Assembly: GCA_900095095.1 (NCBI GenBank) | Contig: FMBT01000458.1 | Span: 1 to 64,000 of the forward strand | DNA: 64,000 bases | Direction of reading: 5' to 3' | Source: Fragilariopsis cylindrus CCMP1102 | Lineage: Eukaryota; Bacillariophyta; Bacillariophyceae; Bacillariales; Bacillariaceae | Shown here: positions 21,723 through 34,453 of the stretch, piece after piece | Position numbering within the stretch: the stretch's first letter is position 1 | Layout: the number at the start of each line of letters is the position of its first letter | Notes under the pieces: model-generated | Database searches by the model: none | What the model was told of the DNA's origin: nothing | The model's input: only the letters and a program-made list of their open reading frames with translations | Made by a program: the position numbers and the translations under genes

Positions 21723-24700
21723 ATGGAGTTGATACTACGCAAAGCGATCATGCTATATATCTTTCTGATATTGTCGACGTCGGTGATTTTTGCGATATGC
21801 TCCCATAATAATTGGGATTTTCATCCGTCACCGACGATTGTTGATGCTGCAATGCATGGCTTTACTTCTTCATTTTCTTCTCGACGATATAATTATGAAT
21901 TTTCCAAAGAAAGAAAAAATAACCAACATCGGAATCGGCGGCGACAGCAACAACTCCCTTGGCTACCGATTGGAAAATTATTCCGACAAAAACATTCCTT
22001 ATCACTGCTGAGCCTACGAGGAGGTGGTAAGAAGAGAGACGTAGACATCGTCGAGCATGGAAGTGGGAGTAGTAACAAATCAAACGGCAACCTCACATGT
22101 CAAGAAAACGAGCCCGCAAACATGACATCGGACTCGCAAGAGGAAAGCGGCACAGAACAACCAAAATCATCAAAAACTTCATCGTCATTCCTATCTAGTC
22201 CCTTTCGTATGAACGAGATGGCACGGTACGAGGCCTCTATGGAATCCGTCGAAAAAGAAGAAGAAGACATCGAAAACGTAAACGAAATCGACGCTGTAGG
22301 AGAGACTGACGATAAATATACGAAGTCATCGTTGTCGTTATCATCTATCCATACCGAAGGATCAGATGACGTCGACGACGACGACGACGACGATAGAAAG
22401 GCAAAACGAAGAAATAAGAGAAAAAGAAAAAAAGGGATGAACGGAATAAGAAAAGAAACACGGATGTATCCAAAGTTATAGAAGTAACAATACCTACGAC
22501 TGCTACGAAAATAAAAAATATGGCTGGAAGTGGTGGTGAAGAGACAGAAGCAACGGTTGTAGAAATAGATACAGAAAATCCATCAGACCACGTAAGCAGT
22601 CAAGTGATTGATTCCGATGAAGATGCCAATCTCGAGGGAATTGAAGATACCGATAGCTCTAATCCATTATGGTGGCTTGATGTTTGGACGAATTCTCTAT
22701 CTGATCCCGAAGATATCGAGGGGGAAGAAGAGGAGGAAGACAACGACGATGATGTTGATATTATTGCTGCTGCTGCTGCTGCTGCTGTTGAAAGGAACGA
22801 AGAGGAGGAAAAGAGCAAAGAAAGGGGAAAGGACGAAGACAACAATGATATCACGAAAATCGCTCAAGGCTCAGTAATAAAAGGAAAAGAACGAAGGAAG
22901 AAACGTGAAAGAGACCAAAATTCGCCACTTCTTATCGAAAATCCTATCCCGATGAACTCCGATTCTAATACTACTGTATCGGAGGCGACGATAAATAATA
23001 CAATGAAATTACAGATGAAGAATCGATAATCGTCGATAACGTTACAACAGTCATGGAACCTATTTCGTATGTATCATCGGGAGCTTGGGTTCCTATAGAC
23101 AATATGATTACGTTTGGTCTCGCCTCGAAGTTTACCTCTCTAAAACTATCTCGCAAAATACGACGCGTTCGAAAGTTAACGGCCTACCTAACCGGACTTC
23201 ACGGATTCATGAGTGGAAAGCCACCATCTTCATTGTTATCTGAACTGCTAAACGACACTGATACGGATTCGAGCCTTAATGACAAAGAACCAAGTCGATA
23301 TGTCCGAAAAAGGATTGCTGCAATTGAAAAAGCACGAGAAGGAGTAGAGCGAGCTCAGGCTGCAGCAGAGGAAGAAACTAAAAGACGGAAAGGACTTTTT
23401 GGTGGCTTATTCGGTCCAAAGGAGGAACGGAATGATATTGACGACGATGCTGAAGAAGATATAACCGATGGCGAATCGTCAGATGAGTCGATCAAAGCAC
23501 AAGCACCGAAAATCCCTCAAAAGTCTCCCAAAGAGATAGAAGAAGAACTCCAACGAATGGAGAGAGTAAGGGAAATTGATAGATTAATATCTGCGGGTCA
23601 GAATCGGCTAATTGATTTGATTTGCGAAAAAGATGTACTGCAGAGAAGACCAAATCCTCTGTTTGATTACACAACCAAAACAGATACGATCACAGCAGAG
23701 ATAGATATAGTAAAGTCAACAACAATCGAATCATTATCAAATGAAACAGAAAATACGACAAAATCAGAATCAGATGTTATTACGAGTAAGGTTGAGATTC
23801 AAGCGTCTCGGAAAATAAACTTTCCTCCGGACGATCTTGTTGCAGAATATCTTGACATGATGATGTCCACCAGAAGACTAACGAAAATGAATCATACTTA
23901 TCTATGGAAGGATAGCGAACTTGAAGAGGATGACGACGACGATGACGAGGAATCTATCGGTGATGATTTATTTACGGCCTCTGCTGATGCACACAGACTG
24001 TATCAAAGCTCATCAAGCTCATATTATGGGAAAAATGGAAGATCGAGTGAAAATGGTAAGAATGGGAATGGGAATGGAAAGAAAGGTGGTGGCGGTAGTT
24101 GGCTATTGCGTCAAAGCATTGGAGGTGGTCCTAGTCTTGGAGAGAAAATTGGAATGGCCGTCGAAACTGCCGCGTATAAGGCTGTTACTGCTGCGTTGAT
24201 GTCATTTTTGGCTAGGGCCCTTTCTTCGTTACACGGAATAAATGTCTTGAAGCATTCTGATATTCGTTTGGTCTTGGAACAATCTCCGGATCTACCTCCT
24301 GTGCAAAAAGATGGGATTATTCATGGTAGCTACGACACATATGCGGAAGATACGATCAAGACAGTCATGCGTCGCAAAACTAGGCGATCTAAGAAGAGAT
24401 CCAGCAAACATCGTCTTTCGGAGGATGCCTTTGTACAACGGGATGCAGTCACAGAAACATTGCTCTCACATGTACAAATATCTGCCCCTTTGCTTAAGCT
24501 ATTTCCGCTAGCATGGCAACGTGCACTGCTGGGCAATATTCTTACTTTATCCACGGCCATTATATCTGATTTTGTCGACGGACTTCATTTTCAAATTCTT
24601 GGTCATCAGCTTTCTTTTGCCTTTCGACCCATTACGGAAGTTGATATCGCACGACAAATGGCTGGTGGTCAATTTAATCAAAGACGGTATAAAGCAGCAG

Positions 24701-24951
24701 AATTCGAGGCTGCCGTACAAGCAACAGCGGAAGATCTTAAGGAAGAACTTAAATTTCTAGACAGCTGGCATGAGCGAGCTTTGGGATCTGGCGTCCTTCG
24801 AACGCAAATTGCTAATATGATTGCTCGGATTGTTCTCACCCTCACTGACGAGGTACTGAGTGGTGCTCGAATGGACCTTTGGTCTGCACAAGCGGGTGGA
24901 CCACGAATGCTTGCTGGCCTAGAACACAGAATAGAAGAAGAAGAATGCTAA
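21723..24951 (+). CDS. Large secretory or plastid protein of unknown function, split by frameshifts
   Basis: Three consecutive frames (21723-22481, 22520-23029, 23053-24951) read as parts of one gene of about 1,070 residues. The middle frame is open upstream of its first ATG and continues the first across an A7 run (22427-22433), and a second shift lies at about 22999-23026. The protein starts with a hydrophobic signal (IMLYIFLILSTSVIFAI). It then has long acidic and Ser-rich regions with a Lys/Arg block, charged coiled coil (about 23280-23420), and a more ordered C-terminal third with a Gly-rich loop, a hydrophobic segment near KAVTAALMSFLARAL and a helical end. I recognise no domain. The C-terminal third looks conserved in character and is the part worth searching. 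Confidence 0.65.
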
Positions 24952-25138
24952 CAAAGAACGAGAAAAACAATCGAAAAAAATAGACCTCAATGGTAGAATA
25001 ATATTTTTTCGACTGAGATGATTTGTTCCCTTAAAGGAAGTGAATAATGTATACTAATAAGTCAATAGTAAATTGCAAAGCGATAAAATTTTGTAGTTAT
25101 CAAAAATTCTCGTAGCTGGCCAATTATACACATATATA

Positions 25139-26002
25139 TTACATGGGAATTAGGATTTGATTTTTCAGTAACAGCATAAGCAGCTGGATTTTGGTCCCTC
25201 CGACTGGTAAATTATTCTGTCTAGCCATTGCTTTAAGTTCTTCAACTCCGTATTGGGATAACAATGAATCTGCTGCTGTTCGCTGTTCTTTCCATTGTTT
25301 CAATTTGGTATTTTCATCTTCTAATACTTCAATTCTTTGCTGGAGGAGATTTATCACTTCTTTCCGATCATCATTGCCGGTGCTAATTGCTGCTCTTGCA
25401 ATAGCCTTTAGTTTTGGTTTCGAAGTTTCAACAGACTGGATTGTAACTCTTCCCAAGAGCCGCGCAAGGGCACCTGCAGCACCCTCTTCTTCTAACGGGT
25501 CCTGATTCGCAACGAAAAACACCGTTACAAATACTATAGCAGTAATCGATAGATTGGATTTCGTTGAGACTTCAAAAATCGTCGAAACAAAACTTGCTGC
25601 GGCTAGTGAAATTTTCCATTGTGCAGCCATTATTGCAGTCTTCTGTGGATCATCTTTCGTTGATGATGACGATTCTTTCTGTACTAGCGTATTTTTTAAT
25701 CTTTGGACGTCCATTTTAGCCTGAGTCGAAGCATATACTTCTTTTTCCAATTCATCGAAGTCTGTGGCACCAAAGTCTGATAAATCTGATAGCCTCGAGG
25801 AATCTTTGGCGAGATTTATTCGTGATGATATGGTAGTTTGTGAAATTGAAGTAGTGGAGGAGAAAGAAGAAGGGAACGGGGCGGGAAATGTACTGATCAC
25901 AAATGCTCGAATGAAAATATCATGATGGAATAATGCGATACAGAAGAGGAAAAGGAAAACGATCTTCCTTATAGAAGAAGGGCAATTAGAATAACATATC
26001 AT
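25139..26002 (-). CDS. Plastid-targeted SAP-domain protein
   Basis: 287 residues from the ATG at 26002; the frame extends to 26119, but only the later start puts the hydrophobic signal (KIVFLFLFCIALFHH) at the N-terminus, and the cleavage context RAFVIS fits plastid import. A coiled coil (LLQQRIEVLEDENTKLKQ) precedes a C-terminal SAP domain (YGVEELKAMARQNNLPVGGT, then KIQLLMLLL). SAP domains bind DNA or RNA, so a role in plastid nucleoid organisation or RNA handling is possible. A hydrophobic segment in the middle (ITAIVFVTVFFVA) may anchor the protein in a membrane. Targeting and domain are visible; function is inferred. Confidence 0.7.
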   Translation of the reverse strand: MICYSNCPSSIRKIVFLFLFCIALFHHDIFIRAFVISTFPAPFPSSFSSTTSISQTTISSRINLAKDSSRLSDLSDFGATDFDELEKEVYASTQAKMDVQRLKNTLVQKESSSSTKDDPQKTAIMAAQWKISLAAASFVSTIFEVSTKSNLSITAIVFVTVFFVANQDPLEEEGAAGALARLLGRVTIQSVETSKPKLKAIARAAISTGNDDRKEVINLLQQRIEVLEDENTKLKQWKEQRTAADSLLSQYGVEELKAMARQNNLPVGGTKIQLLMLLLKNQILIPM

Positions 26003-27520
26003 GGCTTGAGGATTGTGCTTTATATATCGTTTGGTACTGTAGGTAATTCGTCCCGAAACAAAATCTAAACATGCATACAGCATGAGATGTAGATGTGTAG
26101 AAGTACATTCAACATTCATATTTCATATATCAATTGAAATTTCAAATTCGAAAACTTGAAGAATCAATCAATCTCATTCGACGATCGAAGAATAGCCGTT
26201 TTTTCTTTCTCTTTTGGGGGACCAAATAAGCTAGTGACCCCTTCCCCCATTCCATTTATGAAACAAGCAATGTTCAATGTAAAGATTGACTAACACTACT
26301 GTACTGTACTTGTACGAGTAAAAGCTAGCTAGTACCAGGGGTAATACTTTTCATGACCCCTGCTGGCTAGTACTACTGCCCAATGAGAAGCTTATCCCAT
26401 CCTGACAATCTTTCAAGTTCGAAAATGTTGTTCTGTTATATATCAAGAAAAATATGGAGAACTAAAAGATTTCCTTGTTGTTGTAATTTATGTGGGAATT
26501 CTTTTGTAATGCATATAATTAATACGCACAATAGCATAGTAATAAAACCCACGCTTTCTTATTAGAGGTAGATTATTTGTTTCTATTCTCTACTCAGAAA
26601 TTTCATAGATGTGCATAATACTTTTATTTGCTGTGTGATTGTGGTTGGTTAACACATCTTTGATTAATCTGACTATCATACTCTCATGATGAAGAAGCAA
26701 ATCAAGTCTGATTATATTATATAAATTGCAATATTTCTACTTTAATTGTTTATTCAAAAAACAAACAAAATCAACCCACAGCAACTAGAGCTTATACACT
26801 ATATGGGGTATACGCACTGCTAAATTAAACGCACTAGGCTGCTTATGTGGTATTATAATTGAATATTTGGTAGGAGCCGTTTTTCAATGTAAAATAAGCC
26901 ATTAAACAATTGTTTGACACGTCGTAGGATGGTTCTTGTTACATTCAAGTTCTGTAAAAGGTTACGTACGATATGCAAACGAAATGATACACGATAATAT
27001 CCAGAGATATATTTTAATAATTAATAATACATCATGTCGATCATAGCTAAGTAGAGTAGAGATAACAATGATAATAGTGCATTTGAATTGATTTAATTCA
27101 TCCATTCATCTTTCTCCAACGTTGTAGATTAACGGACTGTTGCTCGCGAAATATTCACATGTAAATTGTTGGGTTTTGGGGAAAGAATGATTGATTCCTC
27201 ATTTATTTTCATTCATTATCGTACGTGCAATTTTAGGATGTTGTTGGGTTTGCCTAAATTTGAAGGACCCCAACTACGCGTAGCATTTAAATCGGCTTTG
27301 AAAGTACCTTTGAATTTTGATGAAGCTAATGCGGGAGCCGAAACAACTTTACCCATCTTTCCAGCTGTACCGAAAATTGGTTTAATCAACGACGAATCCT
27401 TCATAACAGAATTAGAAAGCCTATTTTTTTTTTAAAATTATAATAGTAAAATAAGAATTTAACAAGCAACAAACCAGGGAAAAGATGTTAGAAAGAAATT
27501 CTAAGATAAATACGAAAGCG

Positions 27521-27544
27521 GTGTGTGTGTGTGTGTGTGTGTGT
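27521..27544. repeat. (GT)12 microsatellite
   Basis: Twelve uninterrupted GT units. Confidence 0.95.
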
Positions 27545-28889
27545 TGGATCGCGATTTTGCTACGGTATGCTGTATATAAATTTCGTTTGATTGAACACTC
27601 ACCCCGTCAGAACAAACTTGTTTGTAAGAACTTTTGGTATGTTCGACATCTTATTGTTATAGACGTGAAGGACTGTCGCCTTCTAATATTTAGCTTTATT
27701 AATTGATTGAATGGAAAGTATTCCAAAGTGCCGCGTTGCTGTTGTGGTTATTCTTGATTGTGTTGTGTTAACGTATATTGCTGGAAACATTTACTGTTAC
27801 ATGTTGTATGTTAGACTTTTTCAACACACTGTACAGTACCGGTTGTCGCTTCAACGCGTTGAATTAAGGGGAGGAATTTGTATTAAGGGGAATATAATAC
27901 AACGTTTGAAAGTCAAAATTATTCTTTTAGATTTGCATGCTCGTATTTTCCATCGATACTGTAGCGGCAGTAAATAGGCCTACTTGTACAACAGAATGTT
28001 CCCTACAGTATGACAAAATTAATTTCCTCCAATGCTAATTTTGGGGTGCACGGCGGGAAAAAGTTAACTCCATTCATCATGGTCATAATCATGATATAAG
28101 AATAGTATGTATTAAGTGTAAATGTAATACTATAATACTACATTGAATTAGACTTGCTGCAGTACTCTGAGCAAAAGAGACACTACCTCCTGGTAATCAT
28201 GCTACTATTATTCCTGATACAATGCATGCATGCACTCATTTCTGTTGATTGATGGAGCTGTATTATTGATATATCTACATAACAGATCTAAATTTGATAG
28301 CTAAGGATGAATATATTCTAAGAAAGTGTACTAATACTTCCATTGGTGGTGCTATATTTCAGAAGCTAATCAATACTTTGGATGCCGAGTACTATTAAGC
28401 TTCCTATAGATTCTATATTGTACTGCTCTGACATTAACATGGATATATAGAAAGCTCCAAATTTGCCTCTGAAAACACCTACTACAGCAATGGAATTCAT
28501 ATTCAATCCTTACTCACTCTACTACATTAAGTATTGATAGTACAAGAATGGAGAAGTATACGTTGTAACATCAAATGTTATGGTAGTAGCTAACTAGTTA
28601 CCATAGCCATAAATTGAACAAGAATACCAATATTGACACAGTACTATTTATTTGATAGAATAAAGTAGATTAATCCTCTAATATTAAACAGGTGTGCGTT
28701 TGTGTGTGTAACCTTTCTCTATCTAATCTATAATTAATTAATGGTACGTACACATGACTGGATATTTTCAAAATGAAAAAATATATAGCTTGTAGTGTTG
28801 CTTGTTGTGTTGTGAAGCAAGTCAAAAAGTGAATGATGAAAGATACGCCGCTGCTTGTGGTATAGCATATAATGCGTACAAGAATGATA

Positions 28890-28921
28890 TAATATATATA
28901 TATACATATATATATGTATAC
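28890..28921. repeat. AT microsatellite with palindromic core
   Basis: Alternating AT units broken by TACATATA and TATGTATA, so the block is close to its own reverse complement. Confidence 0.8.
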
Positions 28922-28974
28922 AGTATGAAAATGGAAAGAAGAACGTACAAGACTAAGTAGTCGTCGTTGTGTTT

Positions 28975-29454
28975 TTATTCCAAAAAGAAGCCCCAGGAAT
29001 CCAATACAGTGTTTGCCCCAATAGTAGCTGTAGAGGTACCGCTTGCGTCACCCTTTTGACGCATTGCGATCGTACAACACTTATTATTATCTTCTTGTAT
29101 TAGTAGGTCTTCTTCTTTGGTGGTATGATTGGTTGAGAATGATGATAATTCTACCGGTATTATTTCATCAGCCAAAGAACATAAATCGACCTTGTAGGAT
29201 TTTCGTGAAGCGGTGGACCCCCATCCACTTATCGATCCACGACTACTGCATCTACTCATTTTACTGCTAACACTTCCACCACCCGACGATGAAAGGCTTC
29301 CCATACTATTATTATCTCGTCGATGATTCCTTGTTAAACTTCCGGCTCGATTTCGATTTTTTCCATCAACAAGGGTAACTAGCATCATTTCTGACACCAG
29401 ACCTTTAGTATCGATCGTATCGTCCAAAGCTGCTATAGATGATGTTCTCTTCAT
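28975..29454 (-). CDS. Ser-rich small protein, unknown function
   Basis: 159 residues, single exon. An N-terminal ordered stretch (KGLVSEMMLVTLVDG) is followed by a long Ser/Gly/Arg-rich region (SSGGGSVSSK, SRCSSRGSISG) that looks phosphorylatable, then GWGSTASRKSYKVDL and a C-terminal DSWGFFLE. The well-kept ends around a disordered middle make a real gene likely. Position at the edge of a gene-poor region gives no functional hint. Confidence 0.5.
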   Translation of the reverse strand: MKRTSSIAALDDTIDTKGLVSEMMLVTLVDGKNRNRAGSLTRNHRRDNNSMGSLSSSGGGSVSSKMSRCSSRGSISGWGSTASRKSYKVDLCSLADEIIPVELSSFSTNHTTKEEDLLIQEDNNKCCTIAMRQKGDASGTSTATIGANTVLDSWGFFLE

Positions 29455-30293
29455 GGTTGTTGCTGTTGCTTGTACAATATACGGTGACGATTAGGTACGA
29501 CTAGTATTGCTATTGCATAGAAGAGAAATTGCAATGCCGATGAACAGCATATTATTTTTCTTCTGTATTTCGCTTTTTTTATGACACTAGTACACTTTGA
29601 CTGTACAGTAGAACTACTGTAACAGTTTGACTAGAACTACTGTAATACTGAACGGCAATTTCAAAGAAGAAGCAAGTTGCGTCAAAAAGTAGCTCTAGTC
29701 ACGCGAGTTGAAGAGAAAATCAAAATTAAGATCACAATAGACAAATATCAAAATGTGACATCAGTCATAAAGAAGAACGAAAATACAGGATGAAGTCTTT
29801 CGCAAATCTAAAACACCTCATCGATAGCTGTCAGTAAGATCAGATAAAAATAAAAATACTCTTTTTGATAGGCTAGTTTCAAGTCATCGTGATGGCACAC
29901 AAAAGACGTGCGTGGCCATAATTATTTATTATTTTGTTTCGATTTGAGAAAGAGTGTCGCGTCGCGTGCACTTTAACTTAAGAATTTTTATCCTATTAAT
30001 TGAACAATTCGTGATACGTTTAATTGTAGTCGCTTAACAATATTAATACGAAGATGACGCATGAGATACTTTTACGACTTAAAATAAACAACAGCCAGAT
30101 AAAACGCATACGTTGCTACTGTAGGACTACTAGGACCTACTGTATTAATGGCACGTGCAATCTGCCCCGCCCCATTTATTTCCGAATCGAATCCCCCTTT
30201 GCTACTTATATCACATCATTGTCGATTGCGACGCTTTCATCACTTTTAGTTTCGATTTTCTCACATGCTCTTGATAAAACAAATAACAGGAAG
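29455..30293. other. Divergent intergenic region
   Basis: 839 bases between the Ser-rich gene (minus) and the OMS1-like gene (plus). It includes an inverted TACAGTAGAACTACTGTA word at about 29604-29621. The methyltransferase frame is open upstream to 30054, so its start could lie inside this stretch. Confidence 0.45.
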
Positions 30294-31327
30294 ATGAGAT
30301 TATATCACCGAGGCGACTCAATAATACAACTTCTACTTGTAATTTCAACATGGAGCTTGATTGTTTCACCTAGTGTTCAGTATGTCTCCAGCATAGACAT
30401 ATGCACACCGACAACAAGATTAGGACAAGTACAAGCGCAATCAGCAATACATGTCCCAGTTATGCATCAGGGGACAACAAATCATCATCATCATCATCAT
30501 CGTCATTCTCATTCTCATGTGGTGGTAGCGAAACAAAAACATGACGAGATATTTTGGAAGATATATCAAAAAAGATTCTATTATCTACGTCATTATCGAC
30601 CATTCTGATCCAACCATTCACGCCAGCAAATGCATTAACACCAAAAGAGGCAGAAACTGCCTACGATTCCTACGCAGAAAGTTATGATGAACTTGATGGG
30701 GGGAAGGCTGCTGATATTTTAGGATTAGATGGTGCACGAACTAAATTATTTCGCCAAGCACGTGGAAATGTATTAGAAATTGCTTGTGGGACTGGTTTAA
30801 ATCTAAATAAATATGATCCATCTAAAATAACATCACTTACACTTGTGGATGTATCGGAGGGGATGCTCAATGAAAGTAAGAAAAGGATCGAATCTATCCC
30901 AGCATTACAAAATATTCCAATAAAATTCATACAGGCAGATGCAACATCAGAATTAGTTGACCGATTTGGGAAGGAATCATTTGACACAGTCGTTGATAGT
31001 TTTTCATTATGTGTGATGGGAACGACAGGAGCTAAGTCATGCTTAGAACAAATTCAGCAAGTTGTGAAGACGAAACGAAATAATGGTCAGATATTACTTT
31101 TAGAAAATACACGTTCCTCTAATCCTGTACTTGGTCTATATCAGGATGCTACGGCAGAAACGGCAGCATCAGCTGGTGGAAAGGGATGTATATATAATCA
31201 AGATGTAACAAAATTAATTCAATCAACGGATGGAATTGAAATAATAAATGAAAATCTATACGCTAAAGGAATTTTTCGATCATATCAATGTGAAACGACT
31301 GCGACGGCGACGGCAACGGCAAGCTAG
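30294..31327 (+). CDS. OMS1-like SAM methyltransferase, plastid or lumen targeted, one apparent frameshift
   Basis: The N-terminal frame gives a signal peptide (IIQLLLVISTWSLIV) and a His-rich stretch; the methyltransferase lies in the next frame from about 30575. An A6 run at 30568-30573 sits exactly where the frames must meet, so a one-base sequence error is likely. After the join a second hydrophobic segment (LLSTSLSTILI) ends in PANAL, like a lumenal cleavage site. The enzyme core has YDSYAESYDEL, SAM motif I (VLEIACGTGLNL), an acidic LVDVSEGML loop and LLLENTRS late in the fold, closest to the OMS1/UbiE-like group. The start at 30294 was chosen for the signal peptide; an in-frame ATG at 30054 is also open. 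Confidence 0.7.
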
Positions 31328-31657
31328 CTAATAGTGAAAATTAAGATAATAATGTAAATTATTTAACATCTACAATATACTTCTTATCTACAAACCAAAC
31401 CAAACCAAACCAAGATGTGCTAGCTACTACATTAAATCAATCAAAAATATGACAACAACGAGCCGCGAATGAATAAATGAATTTTGTGTTATTTTTATCT
31501 AATATTACTTTTTTTATAATTTAATGAACATGACTAATTCAAGTCGTTATTAATAAATACATATTGTACGGAATTATGTACACAATTTTTTTGGGTCTCC
31601 TATGTTCGATGCTATGCCATGCGTTGGCTGCTTCTTAATCTTTCATTGTTTGTTTCT
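31328..31657. other. Convergent 3' region
   Basis: 330 bases. It has four CCAAA units at about 31394-31415. No gene seen. Confidence 0.4.
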
Positions 31658-34453
31658 CTAGCATCGAGCACCTGAACCTAATTGACCTTCAAGTATTCTA
31701 GCTTGAAATGTAAAATCTTTGAATGGGTTATCGTCTCCCATGGGTGTAGTACCATAAATTGGAGCACGTTGCATACTGTGAGGACTAAAGATTGGCATGG
31801 TGGTGAATTCATCATCGAATTGACTTGTATCTTGATCACCGGAAATTGTTGGTTTCCATGGTGGATTGATCTCCCCTCTTTGCAATTTGTCCCAATCAAT
31901 AGAGGCAAAGAACCGATGAGGCTTGATTTCGTCTGCATCCTTCGGTCCGCTACCAAGTCTTCGGGTAGGATCCTTTGTTAACAATCCACGCAAAACATGT
32001 TTAGCATTCGACGTAAGAGTTGAAGGATAATGCAATTCACTTTTGCGGATTTTCTCAAATAGACGTTCACGGTCTTGGCAGTAAAATGGCGGAAGGCCGG
32101 TTAACATTTCGTATAGTAGTGCACCTAAGCTCCACCAATCAACTCCAGCACCATGACCCTGTCGATTTAGGATTTCAGGCGCCAGATATTCTGGAGTACC
32201 ACAAAAGCTATTGGCACCGCTGGAACTTGAACTGATCCCTTCCTTCGATAAGCCGAAGTCAGTTAATCGAATATGTCCCGATCCATCCAGTAAGACATTC
32301 TCTGGCTTCAGATCTCTGTAGATAATATCAAGGCTATGTACATAACTGATTGCCAATATAATTTCTGATGCGTAGAATCGTGATCTTGGTTCATTAAATT
32401 TTCCAAGTTTACCCAGATGGAAAAATAATTCTCCACCGGCACAATAGTCTAACACAAAATAGAGTTTATGTCTAGATTGGAAGGCCATATTCATACCAAC
32501 GATGAACGGATGTTTTACATAACCAAGTACGCTTCGTTCTGTTTTTGTATGTTCAACTTGATTCCTCTTGATAATGTTATCTTTTTTCAATACCTTCAAG
32601 GCAAACATTTGGGATGTTTTGATTTCCTTCACCAAAAAAACTTTGCCTGTAACATAAATTGGTTGTGTTTGTGAGATCACGAGAAATAAAAATAAAAAAG
32701 GGATAATTTGTGTGAGATGATGAGAGTCGAGAATAAAAGGGAAGGAAAATAGTGGCTCTGTTTCGTTTTATGTACAGAAAGAATAAATAAACTTACCAAA
32801 TGATCCTTTTCCGATAACCTTCACCATTTTGAAGGCATCCAAACGTGGAGCAGATTCTGGTTTAGGTGGTTTGAAGCAAGTACCATCAAGTCCCCTTGAG
32901 ATGTTGCTTCCTTCATAGCACTACCAATACCTCCACTACCGGTACTGCTACCAGACGTACGACTGCCTAATTGGACGCCAGTTGTTTGAGGAAGGACTTG
33001 CTGGTGTTGATGTTGATGTTGATGCTGATGGTTGTATAGTTGTTGTTGCTGGTGTTGTCGACCCCCCATATTCTCCTCCTGAAGCATAATAGATCGTCCC
33101 AAATGGGACGCTCCTAAACTTTGAGCTAACGAACCAACATCATCAATCATTTCAACTTCACCTGCAATAACATGGGCTAGATCCATTTCATCTTCCTCAG
33201 TAATAGGATCATCACATTCCTGGTATCTGATAGATGCACGGTATTCATCTTCGTTATCATACTCATCATCGTGTTGTGCGGGTTCACTATCATCATAATC
33301 GCCGCCACCTGGAAACATATCTCCCATGTTCATATCATCAATATCATAATCTACGTTACCATCATCGTAATCAGAGTTGTTGTCAACGCCAGTTCGGTCT
33401 TGTTCTGGTTGCTGCGGCTGATCAGGAGCTGGAGGAGATGCAACTTGTCCATCAGCCGTAAATATCGTCCACGATACGGTTTCGTATTGAGGTGGGATCT
33501 GATTCGGCGCAAACGTCAAAAAGTGTCGAATCTCTTGTGAATCTCTTGCTCCAGGATACATTAGAATACTTTCAAGCCAGTGTTGAAGGTGTGTTCGAGC
33601 GGTAACGATCGGAAGAATATGATCATTATTATTTATATTTATATTATCAAATGGTTGTTTCGCAATAACAGGAAAGGATGGTAGATTCGGAAACTGTGAC
33701 GAAAGACTCTCAGCTATCGTAATAAAATCATCCTGTCCTCGAATAACGGTCCACGTTTGTGTTGGTTGTATCACGGTTACGGCATGAACTAATCCAACGT
33801 TGTCTTCAACGGGTGCCGATGCAGCGATGACTACACTAAAGTCAATCGTCGAAGCATCGCCGTTACCCACTGGCTGCTATAAAGATTGAGATGTAATTAA
33901 AAAAATAAAGATAGGAAAAAAGAAGAAATCGCATGTGAGATGAAAGTAGTCATAATGAATAGAATTTATGCGCGATTAAGGAGATATAGGCGTTATGGAA
34001 GTATGTGTATATCTTAGATGGTGTAATAGCTGAAAAATGAAGTTTTCCCTGTTGTGTAATGCATTGCATGTAATGCATGCATGATGCATGCATGTGCTGT
34101 GTGGTGTGGGTGGGGGTTCTTATAATCATTTTGGTACAATGAAAGGTAAAGGAATATCTTTTGTGTTTCTTTATAAATTATGTGCATTAAAGATCTCAAA
34201 TTCGATAGAAATGATAATAAAATTAATTCCTGTGGAAATCACAATCCGTCAATAATGCAATTGATCAATACGAAGACGAAATTCCAGGAAAAAGCGATAT
34301 CGCGGTGTCGTGTACAAAGCGGTATTCATAGACGAACATAAAACACGACTATCGTTATTGTTCTTCACGAAAGAAAATCCCATCTTTTTTCGTTATTTCT
34401 TTTCAATTGTTTCTATTTCAATTTCAACTTACCTGAACATTGTGGGGTGTCAT
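31658..34453 (-). CDS. PX-domain AGC-family protein kinase
   Basis: Three exons on the minus strand: 34453-34433 (seven codons), 33876-32797 and 32646-31658. Introns are 556 and 150 bases with GTAAG...AG ends. The N-terminal part is a PX domain (phosphoinositide binding; VRAxVIQP-like strand, RGQDDFI, LPSFP). A Gln/His and acidic linker follows, then an AGC kinase: GKGSFG, ALKVLKK, HRD-type YRDLKPEN, DFGLS, T-loop SFCGTPEYLAPE and the C-terminal hydrophobic motif FKDFTF. PX plus AGC kinase recalls SGK3; activation by PDK1-type kinases at an endosomal membrane is likely. A G4 run (C4 at 32892-32895 on plus) marks an apparent frameshift just before the kinase. The last exon and domain calls are firm; the first exon is inferred from splice sites. 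Confidence 0.85.

Larger units (their letters stand above)
26120..28974. other. Gene-poor 2.9 kb region
   Basis: No convincing gene. It holds short frames on both strands at 27216-27435 that may be a gene relic (see findings), a (GT)12 run, an AT microsatellite and many TACTGTA/TACAGTA-like words. Frames at 26383 and 27711 lack domain character. Confidence 0.5.
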
